Shown: one piece after another, positions 1-6,738 of the stretch
Layout: each line of letters begins with the position of its first letter
How positions within the stretch are numbered: the first letter of the stretch is position 1
Assembly: GCA_027293665.1 (NCBI GenBank)
Contig: JAPUFN010000145.1
Location: forward strand, 1-7,467
DNA from: Gammaproteobacteria bacterium
GTDB lineage: Bacteria; Pseudomonadota; Gammaproteobacteria; Pseudomonadales; Azotimanducaceae
Length of the DNA: 7,467 nt
Reading direction: 5' to 3'
The notes under the pieces: generated by a model
Database searches by the model: none
Told to the model about the DNA's origin: nothing
Seen by the model: the letters and a program-made list of their open reading frames with translations, nothing else
Program-made: the position numbers and the translations under genes

Positions 1-1
1 T

Positions 2-1138
2 TCCTACAACCGGAAACTCCTCGAGCCCGCAGTCACCCGCATCCGTGAACACATGGATCAGATGCCCGATATTCTCGATATCGACGACACCCGCTCGTTG
101 CCCGGGATTGAATGGAAGCTCACGGTCGATCGTGCGCAGGCTGCACTATACAACGCCGATGTCTTACAGGTTGGCATAGCGGTGCAACTGATCACTAACG
201 GCGTGAAGGTAGGCGAATACCGCCCGGACAAGGCTGATGACGCGGTTGATATCCGCGTACGCTACCCCTCGGATGAGCGTGGTATCAGCGCGCTGGATGA
301 ACTGAAGATCAGCACGCCAAACGGTCTGGTGCCAATCTCAAATTTCGTGAAGCGAGAACCTGCACCAAATGTAGACGCGATACAACGGATCGACGGCATC
401 GCGGTTGAATTCATCCGTGCAAATGTCGTTGACGGTGTACTGGCGGACAATGTCGTAGCTGAGCTACAGAACTGGATAGACACCCAGACCTTCGATCCGG
501 CCTTGAACATAGAATTCCGCGGAGCCAACGAAGAACAAGCCCAGTCGATGGCGTTCGTTCAGGTGGCATTTCTGCTCTCGCTGCTGTTGATGTTCGTTCT
601 GCTCGTTACCCAGTTCAACAGTATTTATCAGAGCGTACTCATACTCGTCGCGGTGGTGATGTCGACAGCCGGCGTACTCCTTGGCCTGATCATTCTACAG
701 GCTCCGTTCAGCGCGATACTCACCGGGGTCGGAGTCGTTGCACTCGCCGGCATAGTGGTGAACAACAACATTGTTCTGATCGACACCTACAATCACATCA
801 GACGCGAACACCCCGAACTCGATTACGTCCGGGTGATCGTGCGCACAGGTGCGCAACGTCTCCGGCCGGTGATGCTCACCACTGTAACTACAGTTTTTGG
901 GCTGTTACCCCTCGCCAGTAATCTCTCCATCGATCTGATCAATCGAACCATCCTCTATGGCGGTCAACTCTCGTCGTTCTGGGTACCCCTGTCGCAAGCG
1001 ATCGTCTCGGGCCTCAGCTTCGCCACCATACTGACTCTGGTCGCGACACCGGCAATGCTCGCGTTGCCGCATCAGATGAAGAATCTGGTCTTTCGTGCCC
1101 GTGCCCGATTCGGTCATCAGGAAGTGGTGAACGCCTAA
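2..1138 (+). CDS. RND-family (HAE1-type) efflux permease, C-terminal part (5' end outside window)
   Basis: This is the C-terminal 378 residues of an inner-membrane, proton-driven RND exporter. The frame is open to the left edge, and codons before the first ATG at 53 (SYNRKLLEPAVTRIREH) continue the porter domain, so ATG 53 is internal. Full family members are about 1000-1050 residues, so roughly two thirds lie upstream. The first ~175 residues are periplasmic porter and docking region, with the typical PGIEWKLTVDR, TNGVKVGEYRPD and PISNFV stretches. Five hydrophobic segments follow, equivalent to TM8-TM12. They include ALAGIVVNNNIVLID (TM10) and RPVMLTTVTTVFGLLPLA (TM11), both hallmark RND motifs. 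The third N in NNN replaces the commoner Ala. The protein ends soon after TM12 with a short basic tail. A periplasmic adaptor and outer-membrane channel are normally encoded nearby but none is in the window. The substrate cannot be told from this fragment. Family assignment is very secure. Confidence 0.95.
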   Translation, partial: SYNRKLLEPAVTRIREHMDQMPDILDIDDTRSLPGIEWKLTVDRAQAALYNADVLQVGIAVQLITNGVKVGEYRPDKADDAVDIRVRYPSDERGISALDELKISTPNGLVPISNFVKREPAPNVDAIQRIDGIAVEFIRANVVDGVLADNVVAELQNWIDTQTFDPALNIEFRGANEEQAQSMAFVQVAFLLSLLLMFVLLVTQFNSIYQSVLILVAVVMSTAGVLLGLIILQAPFSAILTGVGVVALAGIVVNNNIVLIDTYNHIRREHPELDYVRVIVRTGAQRLRPVMLTTVTTVFGLLPLASNLSIDLINRTILYGGQLSSFWVPLSQAIVSGLSFATILTLVATPAMLALPHQMKNLVFRARARFGHQEVVNA

Positions 1139-1175
1139 TTTTGTTTTAGTCCGATTCCTCGTAGTATGAGCGCCC

Positions 1176-3674
1176 ATGCAAGATCCCGGTTCCTGGGTAA
1201 TACCTCTAACGAATCCACTATGCGCCGACTCTGAGCGAGTCGGTGGCAAAGCTATGCAACTCCACGCACTGCTGCAGGCAGAGTTCGCAGTGCCGCCTGC
1301 CTGGGTCATAGCCTATCAGGCGTTCCGCAGTCATCACCCGGATGCAATCCCTGCCCGGAAACCACAAGCCGCCACGCTGGCAGACGATCTGCGGGATTCG
1401 CTGCAAACTATCTATGAGGAACTGTCGGAAAACGGCACCCACTACCTGGTGGTACGCAGCTCCGCGCTGAGCGAAGACGGGGTCGACCACAGCTTCGCCG
1501 GGCAGCACGCCACCTATTACTACATCGACGCAGACAATCTCGCAAAGGCGGTTGCGGACTGCTGGATCTCCCTGTGGTCCAGCGCCGCTGCAGCTTATCG
1601 ACGCAAGCTGCAAAACCCAGATACCCACTTCGGAATGGCGGTAATTGTCCAACGGATGGTTCAGGCCGATCGATCGGGTGTGTGTTTCACCGAAGATCCA
1701 ACCGGACAGCATCCCGAACACATGCTGATAGAAGCAACGTGGGGTCTGGGTGCTGCGCTGGTGGACGGTCGGGTTGCGCCCGACCGGTACTGGCTCAACC
1801 GCAACTGTGAGCTCAGTGACCAAAAGATCGGTCGCAAGCGACTGAAAGTCGCTGAGAAACTGAAAGACCCCAGCGGCCAACGCCTGGAACCTGTGCCAGC
1901 GGGGCAACAATCGAGTGCTGTTCTGAACCGGCAGGAGGCCGAACAGATCGCACAGTTGGCGGCCAGGGCGGCCCGTTTGCGCGGCGGCCCGCAGGATGTG
2001 GAGTGGGCGTTCGCCGAGGGCAAGCTCTATGCCCTGCAGACCAGACCCATTACAGCTCTGCCGGTGCAGGTGCCCGCGCTACCCATTGAAGGACGCTGGG
2101 TACTGTTCAAACCCGTCATCGAGAATTTTTCCGAGCCGTTGACACCGATCAGCGTCGACCTTTTTCGCCGCATCCTGCCGCCTCTCGGCAGATTCATTCA
2201 CGGCCGCTATTACCTCAATGTCGACGCGATGCAACACATGCTGCCTTTTCACATCGAAGAGGCGGATCTGGCACGGCTGCTTTTACTGCGGGGCTCAGCA
2301 CCACAACTGAAAATAAACTGGCGGCGGCTGCCCATGACCGTCGCGCTGCTTACAATCGGCTATCTGAGCATGGGCATAACCTGGTATCGCGGCGCGAGCG
2401 TGCCATTAGATCGATTGTCCGATTTCGAAAGACGCTGCGATGCCATCCTCGCCGATGAAAATTGTGACGCCCTTTCTGCCTTGCACGAACTCTTCTTCAA
2501 TCGGCATCCGTTTCAACCAATCAGCGAATTTGCCTTCCAGGCCAACATGTCTGCAGGCCGCTACTTCATGTTGATCGGGGTGCTCAAAGCATTACTGAAA
2601 CGATTTGCACCCGACTTCGATCAAAGCAAACTCGCGATGCTGTTTGTGGGTGGCGAGTCAACTTTGTCACGCCAGATGGTGGACGCGATCAGCGGACTGG
2701 CGGATGTCGCCCGTCCTGACGTTGCACTGGTGGATGCGCTGTTAGCCGACGAAGGACCCGACCCCGGCACGGTCGTTGCAGCTCTCCAGCCTACCCATCC
2801 ATTTTTGGCCGCCTTCGGCCAGTTCATGGCAAGCTATGGCCATCGCGCGGTCCGCGAGTTCGACTTCATCTCGCCGCGCTGGCGTGAAGACAGTTCCGCC
2901 GTGCTCCAGATGGTGCGCAACTACCTCAAACCAGACCGCCGCGAAGGCGTCGATCCCCATAGCCTGCGACTCGCGACCGAAGACGAAATGCACCAGTCGA
3001 TTAAGACTACCTGGCAAATCTGGTTGGTAGATAGATTGCTTGCGCGGATCCGTTACTACGTCACGTTGCGTGAAAATACGCGCCACTATCACACGATGGC
3101 CTTTGCTGTGATCCGGGAAAAACTGCAGCGCTGCGAAAGAGAATTGATTCAGGAGGGTCGATTGCGCTGTACCGATGACATCTTTTTTCTGAAATGGCCG
3201 GAGATTGCCGGCCTCACCGTCGGCGCGATGGACTGGGAGAACGTCGAGTCGGTCCTGTCGCAACGCCGCCGGCAGTACCGACGCCAATGCGAAATTCTAC
3301 CTGAAGAGAGCTTTAACCTCGCATCCGCCACCCGTACCACCACGCTCGAGTCGGGTCGATATACAGGCGATTGCGCCTGTCCCGGAGTTGCCGAGGGTAT
3401 CGCCAGAGTTGTCCTGGATCCCGGTCTCGGCGCAGACTTCGAGCCCGGTGACATTCTCATCGCACCCTACACTGATCCAGCCTGGACGCCGCTTTTCCCG
3501 AATGCCGGTGCAATCGTGGTTGAAATCGGCAGCTATCTTTCACACGCCGGGACCGTGGCCAGGGAATACCAGATCCCCTGCCTGGTCGATGTGGAGGGCT
3601 GCACCAGGACCATCCGATCGGGACAGAAACTGCGGGTGAATGCCACCGCCGGTTGGGTTGAGGTGATTGAGTGA
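1176..3674 (+). CDS. Rifampin phosphotransferase-like / PEP-synthase-like ATP-dependent dikinase (832 aa)
   Basis: This is a large cytoplasmic phosphotransferase of the PEP synthase/pyruvate phosphate dikinase superfamily. Residues ~8-292 form the PPDK_N ATP-grasp part: GGK (Lys25), VVRSSALSED (Arg94), HSFAGQH, GVCFTEDPTG, EATWGLG, DVEWAF (Glu276) and LQTRPIT (288-294). NFSEPLTP at 318-325 begins a ~400-residue middle domain with a hydrophobic stretch near 387-404 and a conserved-looking block YGHRAVREFDFISPRWRED (554-572). Residues ~725-832 are the swivelling phosphohistidine domain, with SHAGTVAREYQIP, catalytic His790 and 42 residues after it. There is no C-terminal PEP-binding TIM barrel, unlike PpsA or PpdK. 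The order ATP-grasp, middle, His domain is that of rifampin phosphotransferase (Rph), which moves a phosphate from ATP to a drug hydroxyl. The middle domain sets specificity, so rifampin itself is only one candidate substrate. ATG 1176 fits the usual family N-terminus but has only a weak GAG ribosome site. The gene lies 37 nt after the RND permease. Confidence 0.9.
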   Translation: MQDPGSWVIPLTNPLCADSERVGGKAMQLHALLQAEFAVPPAWVIAYQAFRSHHPDAIPARKPQAATLADDLRDSLQTIYEELSENGTHYLVVRSSALSEDGVDHSFAGQHATYYYIDADNLAKAVADCWISLWSSAAAAYRRKLQNPDTHFGMAVIVQRMVQADRSGVCFTEDPTGQHPEHMLIEATWGLGAALVDGRVAPDRYWLNRNCELSDQKIGRKRLKVAEKLKDPSGQRLEPVPAGQQSSAVLNRQEAEQIAQLAARAARLRGGPQDVEWAFAEGKLYALQTRPITALPVQVPALPIEGRWVLFKPVIENFSEPLTPISVDLFRRILPPLGRFIHGRYYLNVDAMQHMLPFHIEEADLARLLLLRGSAPQLKINWRRLPMTVALLTIGYLSMGITWYRGASVPLDRLSDFERRCDAILADENCDALSALHELFFNRHPFQPISEFAFQANMSAGRYFMLIGVLKALLKRFAPDFDQSKLAMLFVGGESTLSRQMVDAISGLADVARPDVALVDALLADEGPDPGTVVAALQPTHPFLAAFGQFMASYGHRAVREFDFISPRWREDSSAVLQMVRNYLKPDRREGVDPHSLRLATEDEMHQSIKTTWQIWLVDRLLARIRYYVTLRENTRHYHTMAFAVIREKLQRCERELIQEGRLRCTDDIFFLKWPEIAGLTVGAMDWENVESVLSQRRRQYRRQCEILPEESFNLASATRTTTLESGRYTGDCACPGVAEGIARVVLDPGLGADFEPGDILIAPYTDPAWTPLFPNAGAIVVEIGSYLSHAGTVAREYQIPCLVDVEGCTRTIRSGQKLRVNATAGWVEVIE
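3660..3673 (+). promoter_or_regulatory. Ribosome binding site deciding the GTG start of the 92-aa membrane protein
   Basis: GAGGTG (3660-3665) followed by a 5-nt spacer (ATTGA) and GTG. The site lies within the last codons of the upstream gene, and the start overlaps that gene's stop (GTGA). This is the arrangement expected for termination-reinitiation coupling. Confidence 0.7.
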
Positions 3675-3949
3675 CCGCCTTTGCGTTCTTTCTTCTCAGC
3701 CTGCCGTTCGCGGTCTACATTCTTGCCGGGATCTTCTACGTGATCGACCAGGACGATAAAGGTGCCGCGGTGTTGAGCCTGAGCTGGCGGATTCTCCTGG
3801 CCGTGGGGTTAGTCATGTTGGCCGGACACGAAAACAGGATCGGCGTGGCCAGCGCGTTTGCCTTCGTCATCGTCCTGCACGCAACCTTCTACCTGGGAGT
3901 TCGTTGGCTGATCAAATCAGGACGCTGGATCTCCGAGAGTATCGAATAA
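3671..3949 (+). CDS. Small three-helix membrane protein (92 aa), translationally coupled to the Rph-like gene
   Basis: I do not recognise the family. The 92-residue product is almost entirely membrane-embedded, with hydrophobic segments at about 3-24, 33-51 and 57-80. Acidic DQDD (27-29 region) lies between the first two, and a basic and polar tail, IKSGRWISESIE, follows the last. It starts at GTG, and the GTGA tetranucleotide (3671-3674) overlaps the stop of the upstream gene. A good Shine-Dalgarno, GAGGTG at 3660-3665, stands 5 nt before the start, inside the end of the upstream gene. This layout supports translational coupling and co-expression with the Rph-like enzyme, and it makes the small ORF convincing despite its size. 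It might anchor or assist the enzyme or pump, but this is inference from position only. It is followed by a 50-nt gap to the convergent hydrolase. Confidence 0.8.
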   Translation: MTAFAFFLLSLPFAVYILAGIFYVIDQDDKGAAVLSLSWRILLAVGLVMLAGHENRIGVASAFAFVIVLHATFYLGVRWLIKSGRWISESIE

Positions 3950-3999
3950 GAAATACCACGCCGAGTGCTGCAACACGGCTCACACTGTCATGACCGGAC

Positions 4000-4791
4000 T
4001 CAATCACCCAACCAGTCAATGATGAATGGGTAGGCGGTTTTGTCCTGGATCAGAAACAGGTGCCCGCCAGCAAAAAACCGCAACTGAGCCTGCTCGACCT
4101 GCTGGGCAATCGCAGTCATGTTCGCAACGGGGGCAATCCCATCATACTCGCCACCTGCGAGCAGTACCGGCATGGCCAGCTCTGGCAGTCGTTCCCAGCA
4201 ATCATGCCCCGCCCGGGCGATCAGTTGTCGCTGGGCACCTTCGATATTCCGATCGTCGCGACGCGACGCGCGGGCCATTTCCAACAACCCCTCCCAGCGC
4301 TCCTGATTCGCGTTTCTCCAGGCTTCATCGCGCCGCAGATCGGCAAGCGCCAGTTGCCTGGCGAAGCGTTCATCGGCCGTCAGCGAGTCGAGTTCCTGGA
4401 GCGGAAAAGAGGCGCCGCCAGTGCCGCCGGAACTCGTGCAGGCGAGGACCAGCTTCGCCACCAGATCCGGATGGCGCAGGCCAAGTTCCTGCGCAACCAT
4501 GCCGCCGAATGAAACACCCATCACTGCAACCCGCTGCCATTGCAGAGCTTGCAGCAGGGCCGCAGCATCATCTGCGTAGTCTGCCATTGAGTAGGGCACT
4601 TCCGGTGCCCGGGTCTGCCCGAGACCACGCTGATCGAAGGTTAGTATTTCGCGACAGGCCGCAAGCGGGCTGTCAAAGACATTCGGCCTGATTCGCAGGT
4701 CACCGCCCGTTCCGCTGATGAAGAGAATGCGCGGGCCCTGGCCCCCGGTCTTGTAATAAATATCGACGTCATTTGCCTGAATAAAGGGCAT
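4000..4791 (-). CDS. Alpha/beta-fold hydrolase (263 aa)
   Basis: A soluble alpha/beta hydrolase of the enol-lactonase/RutD/haloalkane-dehalogenase-like group, of typical family length. The oxyanion region is ISGTGGD (25-31). The sequence TFDQRGLGQT (51-60) is the usual strand and loop before the lid. The nucleophile elbow is GVSFGG with Ser94, the acid is Asp217 in AGGEYDGIAP, and the catalytic base is His244 in AGGHLF. The triad is complete, so the enzyme should be active, most likely on an ester, lactone or similar small acyl substrate. The cap region (~125-200) is charged and rich in Arg and Glu. The frame stays open upstream to 5160, but I chose ATG 4791 because AAGGAGGTG immediately precedes it, the family N-terminus begins there, and the extension runs antisense to the LLM gene. 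It is divergent from the LLM oxidoreductase gene, which suggests shared regulation and perhaps a shared pathway. The substrate is not determinable from sequence. Confidence 0.93.
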   Translation of the reverse strand: MPFIQANDVDIYYKTGGQGPRILFISGTGGDLRIRPNVFDSPLAACREILTFDQRGLGQTRAPEVPYSMADYADDAAALLQALQWQRVAVMGVSFGGMVAQELGLRHPDLVAKLVLACTSSGGTGGASFPLQELDSLTADERFARQLALADLRRDEAWRNANQERWEGLLEMARASRRDDRNIEGAQRQLIARAGHDCWERLPELAMPVLLAGGEYDGIAPVANMTAIAQQVEQAQLRFFAGGHLFLIQDKTAYPFIIDWLGD

Positions 4792-4802
4792 TACACCTCC
4801 TT
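4789..4802 (-). promoter_or_regulatory. Strong Shine-Dalgarno fixing the alpha/beta hydrolase start
   Basis: On the - strand the sequence reads AAGGAGGTGTAATG. AAGGAGG matches the 16S anti-Shine-Dalgarno fully and lies 4 nt before the ATG at 4791-4789. The spacing is slightly tight, but no other nearby start has a comparable site. Confidence 0.8.
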
Positions 4803-4808
4803 CATTGG

Positions 4809-4832
4809 TGATCGGTCCTTCGCTTCCGATCA
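4809..4832. promoter_or_regulatory. Inverted repeat, candidate operator between divergent genes
   Basis: TGATCGG (4809-4815), a 10-nt spacer, then CCGATCA (4826-4832) form a perfect 7-bp inverted repeat, with arm centres about 17 bp apart. It lies in the 95-bp gap between the hydrolase (-) and LLM (+) genes, where a dimeric repressor could control both. No regulator gene is in the window to assign it to. A weak -10-like TATTCT (4843-4848) for the + strand gene lies just downstream, without a good -35 box. As an alternative, it could be a weak hairpin in the hydrolase leader. Confidence 0.4.
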
Positions 4833-4886
4833 ACCGCTCCTGTATTCTGAACGCATTACCCTGTGGCTGGAATGGGCGGAAATTTG

Positions 4887-5834
4887 ATGAGCGTCTCTCT
4901 GGGCGTCCACGTCGGACAACAAAACATGGCGATGAACGAGATGCGCGCGCTCTGGCGGAAGCTGGATGACAGCGGTGTTGATTGGATATCCACATGGGAT
5001 CACTTTTATGAGGCCCCACCAAAGGGCGGCACGGAACCGCATTTCGAAGCGCTGGCAACACTTGGCGCACTCGCCGCGGAGACCCACAACGCCCGGATCG
5101 GCTGCCTTGTGTTCTACGTCGGCTATCGCAACCCGGCGCTGCTGGCGAAAGCCGCAACAACGCTGGACCATATCACCGGCGGCAGGTTTGAACTCGGCAT
5201 AGGTGCCGGCTGGCACATCTGGGAGGCGAGCGCCTACGGCTATCCATTTCCTGACATCGGTACTCGACTGGATATGCTCGAAGAAGCTGCCCAGATTATC
5301 CGGCAAATGCTCACTCAGGACAGGACGGATTTTGCGGGCACGCACTATCAGGTTGACAATGCCAGCTGCCTGCCAAAGCCGATTCAGGAGCGATTGCCCA
5401 TCTGGATCGGCGGCGTGGGAGAAAAGCGCACACTGAAGATCGTGGCCGATCACGCGGATGGCTGGAATGCCGCCTACCAGTCACCTGAGGAGTTTGCGCG
5501 CATCAACGAGGTGCTCAATCACTGGTGTGAAGAAGAGCAGCGAGATCCAAAGACACTCAAGCGCGCGGCCAACATCATGTTCAATCTCGGCCTTACGCAG
5601 GCAGACCTCGACCGTCAGCGGGAGATTCTGCAGCGAGACTGGGGAGAGCTGGCTTCACGCACCGAAGGCGGTGCATTGCTGTGTACGCCGGAAGACGCTG
5701 TCGAGCGAATCATGGAGTATGTCGAAGCCGGTGCCGATGAAATCAACATCTCCCTGCGCGCACCGTGGGACGCCGAAGCGCTGGATGCCTATCTGACTAA
5801 GGTCATGCCCGAGGTGCGCAAGGCAACTGCCTGA
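4887..5834 (+). CDS. LLM-class flavin/F420-dependent oxidoreductase, TIGR03560-like (315 aa)
   Basis: A luciferase-like monooxygenase-fold (TIM-barrel) oxidoreductase. The N-terminus SLGVHVGQQN, then STWDHF (35-40), LVFYVGYRNPALLAKAATTLDHITGGR (74-100), LGIGAGW (103-109), CLPKPIQERLPIWIGGVGEKRTL (161-183) and ADGWNAA (190-196) follow the order seen in the TIGR03560 group of F420-dependent LLM enzymes. Such enzymes move hydride from F420H2, or use reduced FMN for oxygenation. The cofactor is not certain from sequence. The frame can start at GTG 4863 or ATG 4872, but I prefer ATG 4887 because MSVSLGVH is where relatives begin and GGCGGA (4875-4880) sits 6 nt upstream. The length is typical and the gene looks intact. 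It is divergent from an alpha/beta hydrolase and convergent with a CoA-ester lyase, which suggests a catabolic or modification pathway. The substrate is unknown. Confidence 0.92.
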   Translation: MSVSLGVHVGQQNMAMNEMRALWRKLDDSGVDWISTWDHFYEAPPKGGTEPHFEALATLGALAAETHNARIGCLVFYVGYRNPALLAKAATTLDHITGGRFELGIGAGWHIWEASAYGYPFPDIGTRLDMLEEAAQIIRQMLTQDRTDFAGTHYQVDNASCLPKPIQERLPIWIGGVGEKRTLKIVADHADGWNAAYQSPEEFARINEVLNHWCEEEQRDPKTLKRAANIMFNLGLTQADLDRQREILQRDWGELASRTEGGALLCTPEDAVERIMEYVEAGADEINISLRAPWDAEALDAYLTKVMPEVRKATA

Positions 5835-5855
5835 TCGCTCGATCAGGTGATCAGG
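5830..5855. terminator. Hairpin between convergent LLM and lyase genes, possible bidirectional terminator
   Basis: CCTGATCG (5830-5837), CT, CGATCAGG (5840-5847) is a perfect 8-bp inverted repeat, realistically a 7-bp stem with a GCTC loop. A second copy of the right arm, GATCAGG, follows at 5849-5855, so the stem could form in two registers. It spans the 16-bp gap and includes both stop codons. No T-tract follows on either strand, so intrinsic termination would be weak. Its location is the main argument. Confidence 0.4.
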
Positions 5856-6720
5856 AGTCCCTGGCAGCCAGGGCGTCGGCAAATGCAAGCACCCGCTCAG
5901 CCTGGGCTGCATGCAAGTTCTCGATCAGTCGGCCCTCGAGTACTGCCACACCCTTCCCCGCCGCGCTTGCCTCCTGCCAGACCTCGATAACGGCGCGGGC
6001 ATCGGCAATCGCCTCGTCATCAAAGCCAAAATTCTGGTTGGCGATTTCCACCTGGCCGGGGTGGATGAGCGTTTTGCCATCAAAACCCATGAGCCGCGCC
6101 TGCTGACAAGTCTGCGCGAAACTCTCGAGGTTTCGGAAATCAAGATGCACGCCATCAAGCACATCGAGACCCAACTCACGCGCCACGAGAACACAATGCT
6201 GCAGGGCATAGCTTATGTTCTGCCGATCCTCGGTGTGTGCCGCCCGCAGTTCTTTGACCAAATCGCTCGTGCCCATGACAAGGCACGCCACCCGCTGGGA
6301 ACACCCTGCGACTGTGCGGACATCCAATACACCTTTAGGTGTTTCGATCATCAGCCAGATGGGTAGCTGTTGGCCACCCGCGCCATCAAGTTCTCTGATA
6401 ATGGCCGCCACCTGTTCAGCGGACTCGACTTTCGGAAAAAGCAGTGCGTCCACATCGAGCTTTGCAGCCGCCGCAACATCCTTACTCCCCCAGTCGGTGT
6501 CGAGCCCGTTCACCCGCACCACCAACTCCCGATAACCGTAGTCACCTTCGGTGACGGCCCGGCAGACGGCATTCCGCGCCGAGTCTTTCGCTGCGACGGC
6601 AACGGCATCCTCGAGGTCAAATATGATGGTGTCGCAGGGCAGTGAACGGGCTTTTTCCATCGCCCGCTCGTTGGCGGCCGGCATATAGAGCACCGATCGC
6701 CTGGGTCTTATAGCGGCCAT
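5851..6720 (-). CDS. CitE-like HpcH/HpaI family CoA-ester lyase (289 aa)
   Basis: A TIM-barrel, Mg-dependent C-C lyase of the HpcH/HpaI aldolase/citrate lyase beta family. Stand-alone members cleave or form beta-hydroxyacyl-CoA esters such as malyl-CoA or citramalyl-CoA. Diagnostic stretches in order: RRSVLYMPAANERAMEKA (7-24), DTIIFDLEDAV (30-40), VVRVNG with Arg69 for the substrate carboxylate, LLFPKVES (93-100), IETPKG with Glu126 and GTSDLVKEL with Asp153 (the expected Mg ligands), DGVHLDFRN (189-197), and FDGKTLIHPGQ (213-223). The length is normal and the key residues are intact. No citrate lyase alpha or gamma subunit gene is adjacent, which favours a free-standing CoA-ester lyase over a citrate lyase subunit. 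The start ATG 6720 fits the family N-terminus, although the ribosome site is poor. It begins 18 nt after the upstream membrane-protein gene, so the two are probably co-transcribed. The exact acyl-CoA substrate is not resolved. Confidence 0.92.
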   Translation of the reverse strand: MAAIRPRRSVLYMPAANERAMEKARSLPCDTIIFDLEDAVAVAAKDSARNAVCRAVTEGDYGYRELVVRVNGLDTDWGSKDVAAAAKLDVDALLFPKVESAEQVAAIIRELDGAGGQQLPIWLMIETPKGVLDVRTVAGCSQRVACLVMGTSDLVKELRAAHTEDRQNISYALQHCVLVARELGLDVLDGVHLDFRNLESFAQTCQQARLMGFDGKTLIHPGQVEIANQNFGFDDEAIADARAVIEVWQEASAAGKGVAVLEGRLIENLHAAQAERVLAFADALAARDS

Positions 6721-6738
6721 GGCGCGATGGCAGGTGAA

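Noticed and set aside
53..55. ATG 53 as the true start of the RND gene
   Set aside because: The frame is open to the window edge, and the upstream codons read as RND porter sequence. The product would lack two thirds of the family.
1136..1150. T-rich stretch after the RND stop as an intrinsic terminator
   Set aside because: No GC-rich stem precedes it.
1139..1175. Promoter and near-leaderless start before the Rph-like gene (TTGTTT, TAGTAT)
   Set aside because: The spacer is only 15 nt, both boxes match poorly, and the gap is short enough for simple operon read-through from the pump gene.
3950..3999. Terminator hairpin between the 92-aa protein gene and the convergent hydrolase gene
   Set aside because: Only imperfect pairing (GCCG..TG with CACGGC) and an 8-bp GTCATGAC palindrome are present, with no T-tract on either strand.
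4026..4691. 221-aa frame on the + strand
   Set aside because: It lies entirely antisense to the hydrolase, whose catalytic triad is intact. The product is Arg/Pro/Ala-rich shadow sequence.
4792..5160. N-terminal extension of the alpha/beta hydrolase frame to 386 residues
   Set aside because: The extra residues run antisense to the LLM gene, are Arg-, Pro- and Ser-rich without family similarity, and a near-perfect Shine-Dalgarno marks ATG 4791.
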